Source of the DNA: Arcobacter sp.
GTDB lineage: Bacteria; Campylobacterota; Campylobacteria; Campylobacterales; Arcobacteraceae
Reading direction: 5' to 3'
Length of the DNA: 64,000 nt
Assembly (NCBI GenBank): GCA_002869535.1
Contig: PKUK01000008.1
Span: 116,541-180,540 of the forward strand
The notes under the pieces were generated by a model. The model made no database searches, was not told the DNA's origin, and saw nothing but the letters and a program-made list of their open reading frames with translations. The stretch's first letter is position 1. Every line of letters begins with the position of its first letter. Below are positions 28,352 to 36,866 of this stretch, one piece after another. The position numbers and the translations under genes were made by a program.

Positions 28352-29506
28352 ATGTATAAAGATTTTGATGAAGTCGTAGAATTTGCTACAAATTTTAGAC
28401 ACAATTTACATAAAAATCCTGAGTTAACTTGGGAAGAAACAGATACTGCAAAAGCCATAAGAGAAATATTAGATAAACATAATATTGTATATAAAACCTA
28501 TGCGGGTACAGGAACAGTTGGACTACTAGCTCAAGATAAGGGTGGTCCGCATATAGCTTTAAGAGGAGATATTGATGCCCTTCCTTTAGAAGAGAAAACC
28601 GATGTCTCTTACAAATCAGTCAAACATCAATGTATGCACGCTTGTGGTCACGATGGACATACGGCAACTCTAATGGCAGCTGCTATTTGGTTAAAACAAA
28701 ATGAAGATAAATTAACAAATCCTATATCTCTAGTATTCCAACCTGCTGAAGAGGGAGGACATGGAGCTAAAAAGATGATGGAAGAGGGATGTTTAGATGG
28801 GGTTGATATGATTTTTGGTTGGCACAATTGGCCAGCTATTAAATTTGGTCAAGCTGTATGCCCAGAAGGTACAGTAATGGCTGGAAATGGAACTTTTCAT
28901 ATCACACTTAAAGGTTTAGGTGGTCACTCATCTCAACCAGAAATTTGTAAAGACCCAGTTCTTGCAGCTTCTGCTTTAACAATGGCACTACAACAAATAG
29001 TAAGTAGACAAGTTGCACCTCAAGATGCTGTTGTAGTTTCAGTTACATCAATAGATGCAATAAGTGGCGTAACAGTTATCCCAGATAGTGCAAAAGTAGA
29101 AGGAAGTATTAGAGTTCCTACAAACGAACTTAAAACAAAAGTATTTCAACAAATAGAAAATATTACAAAAGGCATTGCAAGTGCTTATGATGTAGAAGTA
29201 GATATTGATTTAAGAGATAGATATCAACCAACAATTAATCATAAGGATGCAGCTTTTAAGGTAAGAGAAGTGTTAAAAGAGACATTAGGGGAAAACTGGC
29301 AAAGCAATATTGCAACACCAATTATGGAAAGTGAAGATTTTAGTTACTACTTAAATGAAATTCCAGGAGCCTTTGCTCTAATAGGTAGCGATGATGGAAT
29401 TGAAAAACATCAAAAAGCTTGTCACAATGTACACTATGATTTTAATGATAAACTAATAAAACCAGTTAGTATATCTCTTATGAGATTAGCTAATTTTAAC
29501 TTCTAA
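28352..29506 (+). CDS. doeB2: M20 amidohydrolase, likely N-acetyl-diaminobutyrate deacetylase (DoeB2 type)
   Basis: A 384-residue M20D metallohydrolase. Metal-binding and catalytic parts: RGDIDALPLEE, CMHACGHDGHTATLM (Cys and His ligands), FQPAEEGGHGAKKM with the Glu pair, FGWHNWP, and MESEDFSYYL with the final ligand region. Many M20 enzymes act on N-acyl amino acids. Within this island the missing step is deacetylation of the DoeA product, so a DoeB2 role is the simplest reading. The classic DoeB of the aspartoacylase family is absent here. Confidence 0.75.
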   Translation: MYKDFDEVVEFATNFRHNLHKNPELTWEETDTAKAIREILDKHNIVYKTYAGTGTVGLLAQDKGGPHIALRGDIDALPLEEKTDVSYKSVKHQCMHACGHDGHTATLMAAAIWLKQNEDKLTNPISLVFQPAEEGGHGAKKMMEEGCLDGVDMIFGWHNWPAIKFGQAVCPEGTVMAGNGTFHITLKGLGGHSSQPEICKDPVLAASALTMALQQIVSRQVAPQDAVVVSVTSIDAISGVTVIPDSAKVEGSIRVPTNELKTKVFQQIENITKGIASAYDVEVDIDLRDRYQPTINHKDAAFKVREVLKETLGENWQSNIATPIMESEDFSYYLNEIPGAFALIGSDDGIEKHQKACHNVHYDFNDKLIKPVSISLMRLANFNF

Positions 29507-29516
29507 AGAAAACTAA

Positions 29517-30077
29517 ATGTTTTCTTTTTTTGTGCCTTTGCTAGGTGTACTAGCAATAATCTTAAATGCCATAGGTATGGCAATAAAAGATGTAATAAAA
29601 ACTAAAGTTTTATTAGGTACTTCAATTGCTTTTATAATCCCTGATTTATATTTAAGTAATGGTATTCATGGGGTTTACCAGTCAATTGTTATAGCTATTA
29701 TGTATTATATTGGAGCCTTAGAATATAGAAGAGTTGAAAAAGTAATACTCTACTCTATTCCATTTTTCTCTATATTTTTACTGCTAGGACTAAAAGAGTA
29801 TGAAGGACTATTTTTAGTATTGGCCTCAATTACAACGCCTTTGGCTACTATTTCAAAAGATTCATTTAAAATGAAACTTTTACTTTTGATTTCTACTATC
29901 TCGTGGGGTACTTATGCTTTTCTTATGGAAGCTTGGTTTGCCTTTGCTTTTGATTTATTAGGAGCATTTGCCTTGATATACTTTTTTGGTCAATACAGAA
30001 GAGAAAAGAAAGCAAGAGAACTACTTAATAAAGCGTATGATGAATTTGAGAAAGTAAAAGAAGAGGTATTACCTTAA
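29517..30077 (+). CDS. YgjV-like inner-membrane protein
   Basis: A 186-residue protein with about six helices and a charged C-terminal tail (REKKARELLNKAYDEFEKVK). The hydrophobic pattern and segments such as IAIMYYIGALEYRRVEK resemble the YgjV/Imp family, with moderate certainty. It is the last gene of the plus-strand island, 10 bases after doeB2. Function unknown. Confidence 0.55.
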   Translation: MFSFFVPLLGVLAIILNAIGMAIKDVIKTKVLLGTSIAFIIPDLYLSNGIHGVYQSIVIAIMYYIGALEYRRVEKVILYSIPFFSIFLLLGLKEYEGLFLVLASITTPLATISKDSFKMKLLLLISTISWGTYAFLMEAWFAFAFDLLGAFALIYFFGQYRREKKARELLNKAYDEFEKVKEEVLP

Positions 30078-30099
30078 AATAAAATGATTTTATTTTAAG
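30073..30099. terminator. bidirectional terminator between convergent genes
   Basis: Perfect 13-base inverted repeat CTTAAAATAAAAT / ATTTTATTTTAAG around a single central G, covering both stop codons. It is all A/T-rich, so the strength is uncertain. Confidence 0.55.
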
Positions 30100-31277
30100 A
30101 TATGTTCTTCTACTACCCAGTTTGCAAAAGGAATAGAAGAAGTAAAAGCAGGACTAACTGCATTTAAGACATGAACAGAGTTTTCATCGGATTCTACAAC
30201 AAAATCTTGTACAAGTTCTAAGGTGTGTTTGTTTAAAAGTTGTGCTCTTATACCTGGAGTACTCCAAGAATCAAAACCATCATGATTCATATTTTTAGTT
30301 AGTTTCATAGCTAGGTTTTTAAAGTATTTAAAATTGTATTTTTTTATCTCACTAAAAGCTAAACTTCTAAATGAAAAGGCATCTGTAATAAAAAGTTTTA
30401 ACTCATAATATGAGATTTCTAAAAACTCTTTAAAAGAAAAATTATCAAGACCCTTATAGTTCTCTCTCCAAAAAGCAGGGATGGCTGTGGGTCCTATTTT
30501 ACTCTCATTATCAACTGTTAAAGTATAATGAACTCCTAAAAAAGGATTTGCTAAGTTTGGTACGGGATAAACATTTGTTCTTAGTTGAGAAACATTTGTT
30601 TTATCTTTTAAATATACTCCTTTAAAAGGAATGATTACATAATCTTTTGAAAAGCCATAATCTCTTGCAATTTTATCAGCATATAAACCTGCACAATTTA
30701 TCACTTTTTTAGCGTAAAACTCGCCCTTACTTGTAAGAACAGCATCATTACTTGAAGATATATATTTACAATCTAAAAGCAACTCAACACCCAACTCTTC
30801 TATAACCTTAGCAAACTCTTTTGTTACTTCTTTTGGATTTACAGTTGCAGTACTTGGACAAAGAAGTGCTTTTTCATGAGTTTTTATATTAGGATAAAGA
30901 GTATTCAGTTCTTCTTCTGTTAGCCATTGCAGTTCAACGCCATTGGCATCTCCCCTATTTTTTAACTCTAACAATCCAATTAGTTCATCATCATTTGTAG
31001 CTACTACTACTTTTTTACACTCATTTATTTTTAGATTTCTCTGTTTACAAAACTTTTTAAGGGCAATATTACCCTCTTTTGTAAACTTTGCCTTAAGTGA
31101 GTTTGCAGTGTAATAAAACCCAGCGTGTAAAACCCCTGAGTTTCTTCCACTACTGTGCATGGCAACTTCAGGCTCTTTTTCTATAACTAAAATTTTACTT
31201 TGGGGAAATCTATCTTTTAAATTCTTAGCAATATTAAGCCCAATAATTCCTGCACCAATCACCAAATAATCATACAT
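30090..31277 (-). CDS. lhgO: L-2-hydroxyglutarate oxidase-type FAD oxidoreductase (LhgO)
   Basis: A 395-residue DAO-fold flavoprotein. The N-terminal dinucleotide site is YLVIGAGIIGLNIAKNL; HSSGRNSGVLHAGFYY is typical of LhgO, and VINCAGLYADKIAR and the late STPGIRAQL complete the fold. LhgO oxidises L-2-hydroxyglutarate to 2-oxoglutarate, passing electrons to the quinone pool. It follows the LUD-domain gene by 5 bases and a TAXI-type TRAP transporter, suggesting uptake and oxidation of a hydroxy-dicarboxylate; that link is inferred. Confidence 0.82.
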   Translation of the reverse strand: MYDYLVIGAGIIGLNIAKNLKDRFPQSKILVIEKEPEVAMHSSGRNSGVLHAGFYYTANSLKAKFTKEGNIALKKFCKQRNLKINECKKVVVATNDDELIGLLELKNRGDANGVELQWLTEEELNTLYPNIKTHEKALLCPSTATVNPKEVTKEFAKVIEELGVELLLDCKYISSSNDAVLTSKGEFYAKKVINCAGLYADKIARDYGFSKDYVIIPFKGVYLKDKTNVSQLRTNVYPVPNLANPFLGVHYTLTVDNESKIGPTAIPAFWRENYKGLDNFSFKEFLEISYYELKLFITDAFSFRSLAFSEIKKYNFKYFKNLAMKLTKNMNHDGFDSWSTPGIRAQLLNKHTLELVQDFVVESDENSVHVLNAVSPAFTSSIPFANWVVEEHILK

Positions 31278-31282
31278 ATTTT

Positions 31283-31879
31283 TTAATACCCCAACTCTTC
31301 ATTTATTAAAATTATAGTGATTCTATCTTTATCATCTGCTTTTACCCAAGTGAATTTATTGGCGATATTATCAAGGTTGTGTCTTGGTTCTTTTCCCATC
31401 TCTATTGCTTTGTTATTCATTCTATCTATATTTTTAACAGCTGCAACTTCCATGACTCTTTTAAAACCATCTTCAAGATTTTCAACTATTTTATTTACTC
31501 CAACAATTGCTAAGATTTTTTTTGGGCCATAACAAAAAGCGGCTACTCTATTTCCACTTCCATCTGCATTTACTATTTTTCCATCTTTTGTTAAGGCATT
31601 TATTCCCGTAACAAAAATATCAGAGACTAAACCTTGTCTTCTTCGCTCTTTATTTTCATCCATAGTAATGCCAGCTTCATATTGGTTATGAACAGTTATA
31701 TCTTTTTTATTTGTAATATATTCAAGTAATCCTATCTCACCTACTGTAACTTAACCACCAAGACCTACACTCATCCCTTCTTTTATAAAAGTTTTAGATA
31801 ACTCAAATGCTTCTTTTTTTGTTTGTACAAAGTGTGCATCATAGCCACAAGATTTAAGAGTTTCAATTAACTTCTGCAT
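31283..31879 (-). pseudogene. LUD-domain (LutC/DUF162) protein interrupted by in-frame TAA
   Basis: The full frame runs from ATG 31879 (overlapping the TRAP permease end by 17 bases) to 31283, 198 codons, with one TAA at 31751-31753. Across it the protein reads MSVGLGG-stop-VTVGEIGLLEY; the family usually has Ser there, which fits TCA changed to TAA. The rest is intact: NADGSGNRVAAFCYGPKKIL and VVGVNKI-type segments typical of lactate-utilisation LUD proteins. The downstream fragment could restart at ATG 31663 but would lack the glycine-rich site. Confidence 0.82.
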
Positions 31880-33812
31880 ATTTTCTTCCTTCTTTAAACA
31901 TCATTTTATGTAGTAGCATTGAAGCTGCAAATATTGCAAACCCTACTAGATGTGTATTTTGAACTATACCAAAATATGTCTCAAAGTTATATGCTTCATC
32001 TTCTGTTAATAACAGTATTCCAGCTACTGCAAACATAACTCTTTCTAATATCATCATCTTTTTATCCCAGAATCCTTCCATAACTATAGAAAAACACATT
32101 ATTCCAAAAAATGCAAAGGTAAATACCTCAAACCTCTCAAACCAAGAACCAGTTACAAGGGGAGTAAAAGCAAATAGTAAAGGAATAATATACATACCCT
32201 TACCTATTTTCCAAGAGACTAAACCAGTCTTCATAGGAGGTGTTTTTGCTATTGCTGCGGCTGCAAAAGCTGCCAAACAAACAGGAGGTGTAAGATTTGA
32301 ATCTTGAGATAACCAAAATATAATCAAGTGGGCTGACAAGAGATACATAGCTACTTCTGGAAGCTCAATACCTGCATTTACAAGTGCTGCCATTTCTTGA
32401 CTTAACATTAGTCCCACAAGTGCAGGAGCAGATAAAACAGACAATACTACATAAGAAGCAGTTACAGGTAATCCCATACCTAAAATAAGTGAAGCAATAG
32501 CTATTAAAACAATAGCTATAAGTAAAGAGTTTCCTGACCACTCCATAATTAATTGTGAGAAAGTAATTCCTACTACTGAGATATTTATAACTCCCACAAT
32601 AATACCAACAGCAATTAATAAAACACCAGTTACTACCATATTTTGACTTCCTAGGGCTAAGGCTTCTAAAATCTCTTTTATTCCCATTCTTTTATTTTTA
32701 GTTAAATATGAAGCTAAAACAATAGTAACTATCGCAATTGAAGCTGCATAGGTAGGAGAAAAACCATAAATTAAAAGCCCAACTAAAGTTGTCAATGGAA
32801 TAATAAAATGAAACCCTTCCCTTAATATTGGAAGAATTTTAATGTCATTGTCTTCACCTTTTATATTGTTCTCTTTAGCATGAATATTGATATAAAAAGC
32901 AATTGAGGCAAAATATAAAATCGCAGGTAAAATAGAGACTGTTACAATTGTCACAAAAGGTATATGGGTAATTTGAGCCATAATAAAAGCCCCTGCTCCC
33001 ATAATAGGTGGCATAATTTGACCACCCGTACTAGCTGCTGCTTCTACTGCTGCTGCAAAGGTTCCTTTAAAGCCTGCTTTTTTCATCATTGGGATTGTAA
33101 TAGATCCAGTTGATACAGTATTTGCAACTGCACTTCCAGATATAGTTCCCATCAAAGCTGATGAAAAGACTGCCACATGTCCAGTTCCCCCTGTATATCT
33201 CCCTGCAACTGCATTTGAAACATCTACAATAAAATCTCCAGCTCCAGATTTTAATAAAAAAGCTGCAAAAAGTATAAACATAAATACATAAGTAGAAGAG
33301 ATAGTAGCTATGGGTCCAAAAAGCCCTTCACTTGTATAATACATTCTATACAGAAATCTCTCATAATGCATTCCGCCAAAGGCAAAAATACCTTCAAAAT
33401 ATTGTCCTAAAAATAGGATATAAGAGATACACAAAATGATAATTGCAGGAATAATATACCCTGTTGTTCTTCTTACCATCTCTATGGCAAGGGCAATTGT
33501 AAGACACACTACAATCACATCACTTGTTCTCATTTGTCCATTTCCAACAGCATACAGACTCTCTTCAAATAAAACCATATATACAAAGGTACTTATTGAA
33601 AGAAGTGCAAAGATGATATTAAAGATACTTATTTTATTTTCACCCTTTGATGATTCATATGTTAAAAATCCAAGTGAAGCTAACAGAGCAAAGTGAGCTG
33701 AGTTAAACCATAAATCACTAATCCCACCCCAAATATTTACGTAAAAGTGAAAAAGTGAAATCAATATTGCATATATAAAGGTTATCTCTTTGAAGTATTT
33801 TATTTGTATCAT
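31863..33812 (-). CDS. TRAP transporter fused permease (TAXI type)
   Basis: A protein of about 649 residues combining small (DctQ) and large (DctM) permease parts, about 16-18 helices. Family segments: GSGAGDFIVDVSNAVAGRYTGG-like loop near residue 205, TISGSAVANTVSTGSITIPM, EAAASTGGQIMPPIMGAGAF, and LGMGLPVTASYVVLS. The start at 33812 has AAGGA 8 bases upstream, better than 33842. It works with the adjacent TAXI binding protein; substrates of this class include C4/C5 dicarboxylates such as glutamate or 2-oxoglutarate. Confidence 0.9.
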   Translation of the reverse strand: MIQIKYFKEITFIYAILISLFHFYVNIWGGISDLWFNSAHFALLASLGFLTYESSKGENKISIFNIIFALLSISTFVYMVLFEESLYAVGNGQMRTSDVIVVCLTIALAIEMVRRTTGYIIPAIIILCISYILFLGQYFEGIFAFGGMHYERFLYRMYYTSEGLFGPIATISSTYVFMFILFAAFLLKSGAGDFIVDVSNAVAGRYTGGTGHVAVFSSALMGTISGSAVANTVSTGSITIPMMKKAGFKGTFAAAVEAAASTGGQIMPPIMGAGAFIMAQITHIPFVTIVTVSILPAILYFASIAFYINIHAKENNIKGEDNDIKILPILREGFHFIIPLTTLVGLLIYGFSPTYAASIAIVTIVLASYLTKNKRMGIKEILEALALGSQNMVVTGVLLIAVGIIVGVINISVVGITFSQLIMEWSGNSLLIAIVLIAIASLILGMGLPVTASYVVLSVLSAPALVGLMLSQEMAALVNAGIELPEVAMYLLSAHLIIFWLSQDSNLTPPVCLAAFAAAAIAKTPPMKTGLVSWKIGKGMYIIPLLFAFTPLVTGSWFERFEVFTFAFFGIMCFSIVMEGFWDKKMMILERVMFAVAGILLLTEDEAYNFETYFGIVQNTHLVGFAIFAASMLLHKMMFKEGRKYAEVN

Positions 33813-33879
33813 GATTATTGTCCTTAAGTTTATAGGATACATAAATGATTTTTAATCACTTATGTAAGATATATATGAG

Positions 33880-33905
33880 ATAAAGAGAGTAAAAACTCTC
33901 TTTAT
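33880..33905 (-). terminator. intercistronic hairpin between TAXI binding protein and permease
   Basis: Perfect stem ATAAAGAGAGT / ACTCTCTTTAT with a 4-base loop, directly after the binding-protein stop. There is no U-run on the minus strand, so it is more likely an attenuating or message-stabilising hairpin than a full terminator. Confidence 0.55.
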
Positions 33906-34919
33906 TTATTCTACTAGTGAAGCTGGTATTTTGATACCTTGTTCTCTATAATATTTTGCAGCACCTTCGTGTAAAGGCATAGGCAGTCCATCTATCGCTT
34001 TTTGTAGAGACATAGCAAGTGTTGCTTTATGTACACTATTTAAAAATGGTAGATTTTCATAAATTGTTTTTGTTAAAAGATAAACTGTTTCTGCTGGTGT
34101 ATCTTTTGTAACAACAAGTAAGTTTGGCTGTGCGATAGTATTTATATCTTTTTCTTGTCCTGGATATGTTCCAGCTTTAATAGTAAAAGGAGTCCATACA
34201 GGATAGTTATCATTTATTGCTTTTAAATCATCTGCATTGAAATCAAGTACTTTGATATTGTCATTTCCAATTGATGCAAATGCATTTGTTACAGCTGATG
34301 TTGGAGGACCTGAAGGAGTAGTCATACCTTGTACTTTTCCATCTTGAAGTGCAGTTGAACTTGGGCTATAACCTAAGTACTGTAAATCCATTTTATTGAA
34401 ATCAATTCCAAGTGAACTTAAAATAGTCTCAGATGAAACTCTAGAACCAGAACTTCTTCCACCTATAGAAAATCTCTCCCCATAAAGATTTTTTATATCT
34501 TTGATATTTCCAGTTTTTGCATATTTACTTTTAATAGTAAATTGTTCAACATTTTGCCATAACATTGAGATTGATCTTAGATTTTTTTGAGCATTTCCCT
34601 CATATTTATCTTTACCTTGCCAAGCCATAGAACCAAATAACCCCTGTAAAATTGCAAAGTTAACTTCGCCTTTACCAAGCATGTCCACATTTTCATTACT
34701 TCCTGCACTTGTTATTGCAGAAAATGTTGTTTTATGTTTTTTTGCTAATTTTATAGAAGCAATAGTTGCAATACCAACACCAACTGGATAATAAGTCCCA
34801 CCTGTACTAGCTGTTGCTATTACATACTTAGTTTCAGATGCAGCATTTGCACCACTTAGCATTGCTGCAGTTATAACTGAAGTTGCTAATAGTTTTTTTA
34901 AAATTGAAATATTTAACAT
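33906..34919 (-). CDS. TAXI-family TRAP substrate-binding protein
   Basis: A protein of about 337 residues when started at ATG 34919, which has AAAGGAG at 6 bases and gives a clean signal peptide ending GANA; the earlier start at 34958 adds 13 residues before it. The mature protein has YVIATASTGGTYYPVGVGIA, the TAXI N-terminal signature, plus RFSIGGRSSGSRVSSETIL and a C-terminal YREQGIKIP. It delivers a ligand in the periplasm to the fused permease downstream. Confidence 0.9.
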   Translation of the reverse strand: MLNISILKKLLATSVITAAMLSGANAASETKYVIATASTGGTYYPVGVGIATIASIKLAKKHKTTFSAITSAGSNENVDMLGKGEVNFAILQGLFGSMAWQGKDKYEGNAQKNLRSISMLWQNVEQFTIKSKYAKTGNIKDIKNLYGERFSIGGRSSGSRVSSETILSSLGIDFNKMDLQYLGYSPSSTALQDGKVQGMTTPSGPPTSAVTNAFASIGNDNIKVLDFNADDLKAINDNYPVWTPFTIKAGTYPGQEKDINTIAQPNLLVVTKDTPAETVYLLTKTIYENLPFLNSVHKATLAMSLQKAIDGLPMPLHEGAAKYYREQGIKIPASLVE

Positions 34920-35124
34920 GATATTCTCCTTTGTTTTTGTACAAAGAAAGTATATCATATTTTGAAACTGTATTGTTTCAAAATTGTTTTAAATTATGAA
35001 ATTTGTTTTAAAAGTACTACTACATAGGAGTTTTAGAGAATGAGTGTAAATGATGTTTTGAAACAAATGGAGTAAATGTATCTAAAAACAACTTTTTGTG
35101 GAATGTATTAATTTATATTTGTTC

Positions 35125-35459
35125 TCTCTTGAAGAGGTAAACCTCTCCGCTTCTCTTACTTTTGTATTGACGAAAAGTAAGCAAAAGCAACTACGGCTTC
35201 GGAGGCAAAGCTTCCCTCATTTATTATTTTTAATTTCTAGCTTGCGGAACTCACAAAAAAGAGTGAGTTTATCACTCTTTTTTATTCAAACAGTCCTCAG
35301 CTTTTTCCGAAATGAAAAATAAACATTCGGCTCCTGCAGATGTAGAAAGAAATCTCTTCGGTTGTTTCTTTACTTTTGAAGTTTAAACTATCTAGTGTAA
35401 ATTAGAGTAAATTAAAATAAAGTATCTAAACAAATCAAAAATGCAAATGTCCTTATCCC
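35125..35459 (-). repeat. dispersed structured repeat, copy C (HEARO/omega-RNA-like candidate)
   Basis: Minus-strand copy of the element at 6665-6986. In order it has GGGATAAGGACATTTGCATT, TAGTTTAAACTT, TTTATTTTTC with TTTCGG, the TTTGA core with AAGAGTGA/TCACTCTT hairpin and TGAGTT, a GCTTACTTTT/AAAAGTAAG stem, and the terminal GAGAGGTTTACCTCTTC hairpin with AAGAGA. AGCT/AGCT replaces the CTTGCAA/TTGCAAG pairing seen in copy B. No ORF of note. It faces copy B head to head. Confidence 0.7.
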
Positions 35460-35460
35460 A

Positions 35461-35696
35461 CCTTTGATTCCAACATCTACAGAAGCTGAGCGTTTGTTTT
35501 ATCTTTTCGGAAAAGGCTTGCAACTGTTTGAGTAAATAAATGTGCTGGGAGGAGCATATTTGTTTATGAGTTTTGCAAGACAGAAAAGATAAAACAATAA
35601 GTGAAGGAACCCAAAGGGCTTCGCAGCCGTTGGTGATTTTGCTTACTTTGTTCACACAAAGTAAGAGAAGCGAAGACCTTTAGGTGTTCAAGAGAA
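35461..35696 (+). repeat. dispersed structured repeat, copy B (shorter at the 5' side)
   Basis: Plus-strand copy with a perfect 12-base pairing between GTTTTATCTTTT (35496-35507) and AAAAGATAAAAC (35584-35595), enclosing CTTGCAA/TTGCAAG and an AAATAAATGTGCT/AGCATATTT arm. Next come a CTTACTTTG/CAAAGTAAG stem and the terminal GAAGACCTTTAGGTGTTC hairpin with AAGAGAA. It lacks the ~100-base 5' part seen in A and C, or shares that part with copy C on the other strand. It ends 88 bases from the BcgI-like S gene, AT-rich sequence with no recognised feature. Confidence 0.7.
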
Positions 35697-35784
35697 TATA
35701 TAATATAGAATATATATTTTATTAAAAATTAAAATTCAATTTACAAATAATTAGTATCCTTTCCCAAAATTTTAAAAAAACATG

Positions 35785-36849
35785 TCATTTTGCAACATTT
35801 AGCTTTTTATTTGTATATAAAACAACATCTTTGATAACTTGTTTTTGAATAGCTGATATAAGTGTTTCCATAGTTTTATAGTCTGGTTGATTGTTTTTTA
35901 TTGGAAGTGAAATATCTAATTCATCGGCATCTTTTGGATATAAATTTCTTCCATAATTAAACTTACCTGTATAAGATGTTTTATGTATTGCACTTGTTAT
36001 AAAAACTGATGCAAGTTTAGGTAGGTTTTCAGTGTGTACAACTGAAATATGATCATCTCCTCCATATTGATAATTCCTATATTTTGCTGAGCCGAACATA
36101 TCAATTGTTATAGTATTTTTTGAAAAAATATTTACATTATTTCCAATAAAATCTGAAATCCCTTCATCTGATTCACCTGCTGTTACAAAAGGCAAACTTC
36201 CTGAAATTCTATCATCACTTTTTAGTCTTTTTCCACGAGTTGATTTTCCAAAAAGTTTTTCAAGATTAAATCCATTCCATTCAATAATTCCATTTTCAAA
36301 ATTTTCTAAAACTTTTTGTTCTTCATCTGTTAAAATATAATCTTTTAATTCATTAGCTAATAAATAAGTTTCAAGCTTTGATATTCGCTCAGTTTCAAGT
36401 TCTGTTATGAAACTTTCCATAAAATCAAAATCTATTTTTTGATTTTTTGTTGGGAGCTTTATTTTTTTAGATTTAATTTTTGTCCAAGAACACATATTTT
36501 CATAACCAAATTCTTTATTTAAAAAGTGAAATGAATTTACTATAAATAATCCTTGTTTTTGTGAAATCATAAATTTAGGCTTTAATGAAAAAACTCTAGC
36601 ATGTGTTACCATTTTATATTTAAACTGACGATAAAATGCAAAACCAAACATATCAATAGTTATTGTATTTGCATCAAATATTTTAGCTTTTATATCAGTT
36701 TTTCCTAAAATTCCATTTTTAGTTAAACCAGCTGTAATAACATAATTACCAAGTCCATTAATATGCCCTTTTTGAATATCAAAATCACCATTAAAACTAT
36801 CAAATAAATCTTTTAACTCAAATTCACCCCACTCAACATTTTCTAACAT
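35785..36849 (-). CDS. specificity (S) subunit of BcgI-like restriction-modification system
   Basis: A 354-residue protein with two similar halves, each beginning with a WGEFELKDLF- or WNGFNLEKLFG-type segment and carrying an ITIDMFG motif (about residues 63 and 250), as expected for two target recognition domains. A helical linker (FMESFITELETERISKLE) lies between them. It recognises a split DNA site and directs the A subunit. The length fits BcgI B-type subunits (about 340 as I recall). It starts 17 bases after the A gene ends. Confidence 0.82.
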   Translation of the reverse strand: MLENVEWGEFELKDLFDSFNGDFDIQKGHINGLGNYVITAGLTKNGILGKTDIKAKIFDANTITIDMFGFAFYRQFKYKMVTHARVFSLKPKFMISQKQGLFIVNSFHFLNKEFGYENMCSWTKIKSKKIKLPTKNQKIDFDFMESFITELETERISKLETYLLANELKDYILTDEEQKVLENFENGIIEWNGFNLEKLFGKSTRGKRLKSDDRISGSLPFVTAGESDEGISDFIGNNVNIFSKNTITIDMFGSAKYRNYQYGGDDHISVVHTENLPKLASVFITSAIHKTSYTGKFNYGRNLYPKDADELDISLPIKNNQPDYKTMETLISAIQKQVIKDVVLYTNKKLNVAK

Positions 36850-36866
36850 TTTGTTAAGCGAGGTAT

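Noticed and set aside
35098-35322. 74-codon plus-strand frame in repeat copy C
   Set aside because: Antisense to the structured element, low-complexity product, no ribosome site.
35392-35655. 87-codon minus-strand frame between repeat copies
   Set aside because: It runs across the head-to-head repeat pair, has no family resemblance and its composition follows the repeat; the pairing pattern explains the sequence better.
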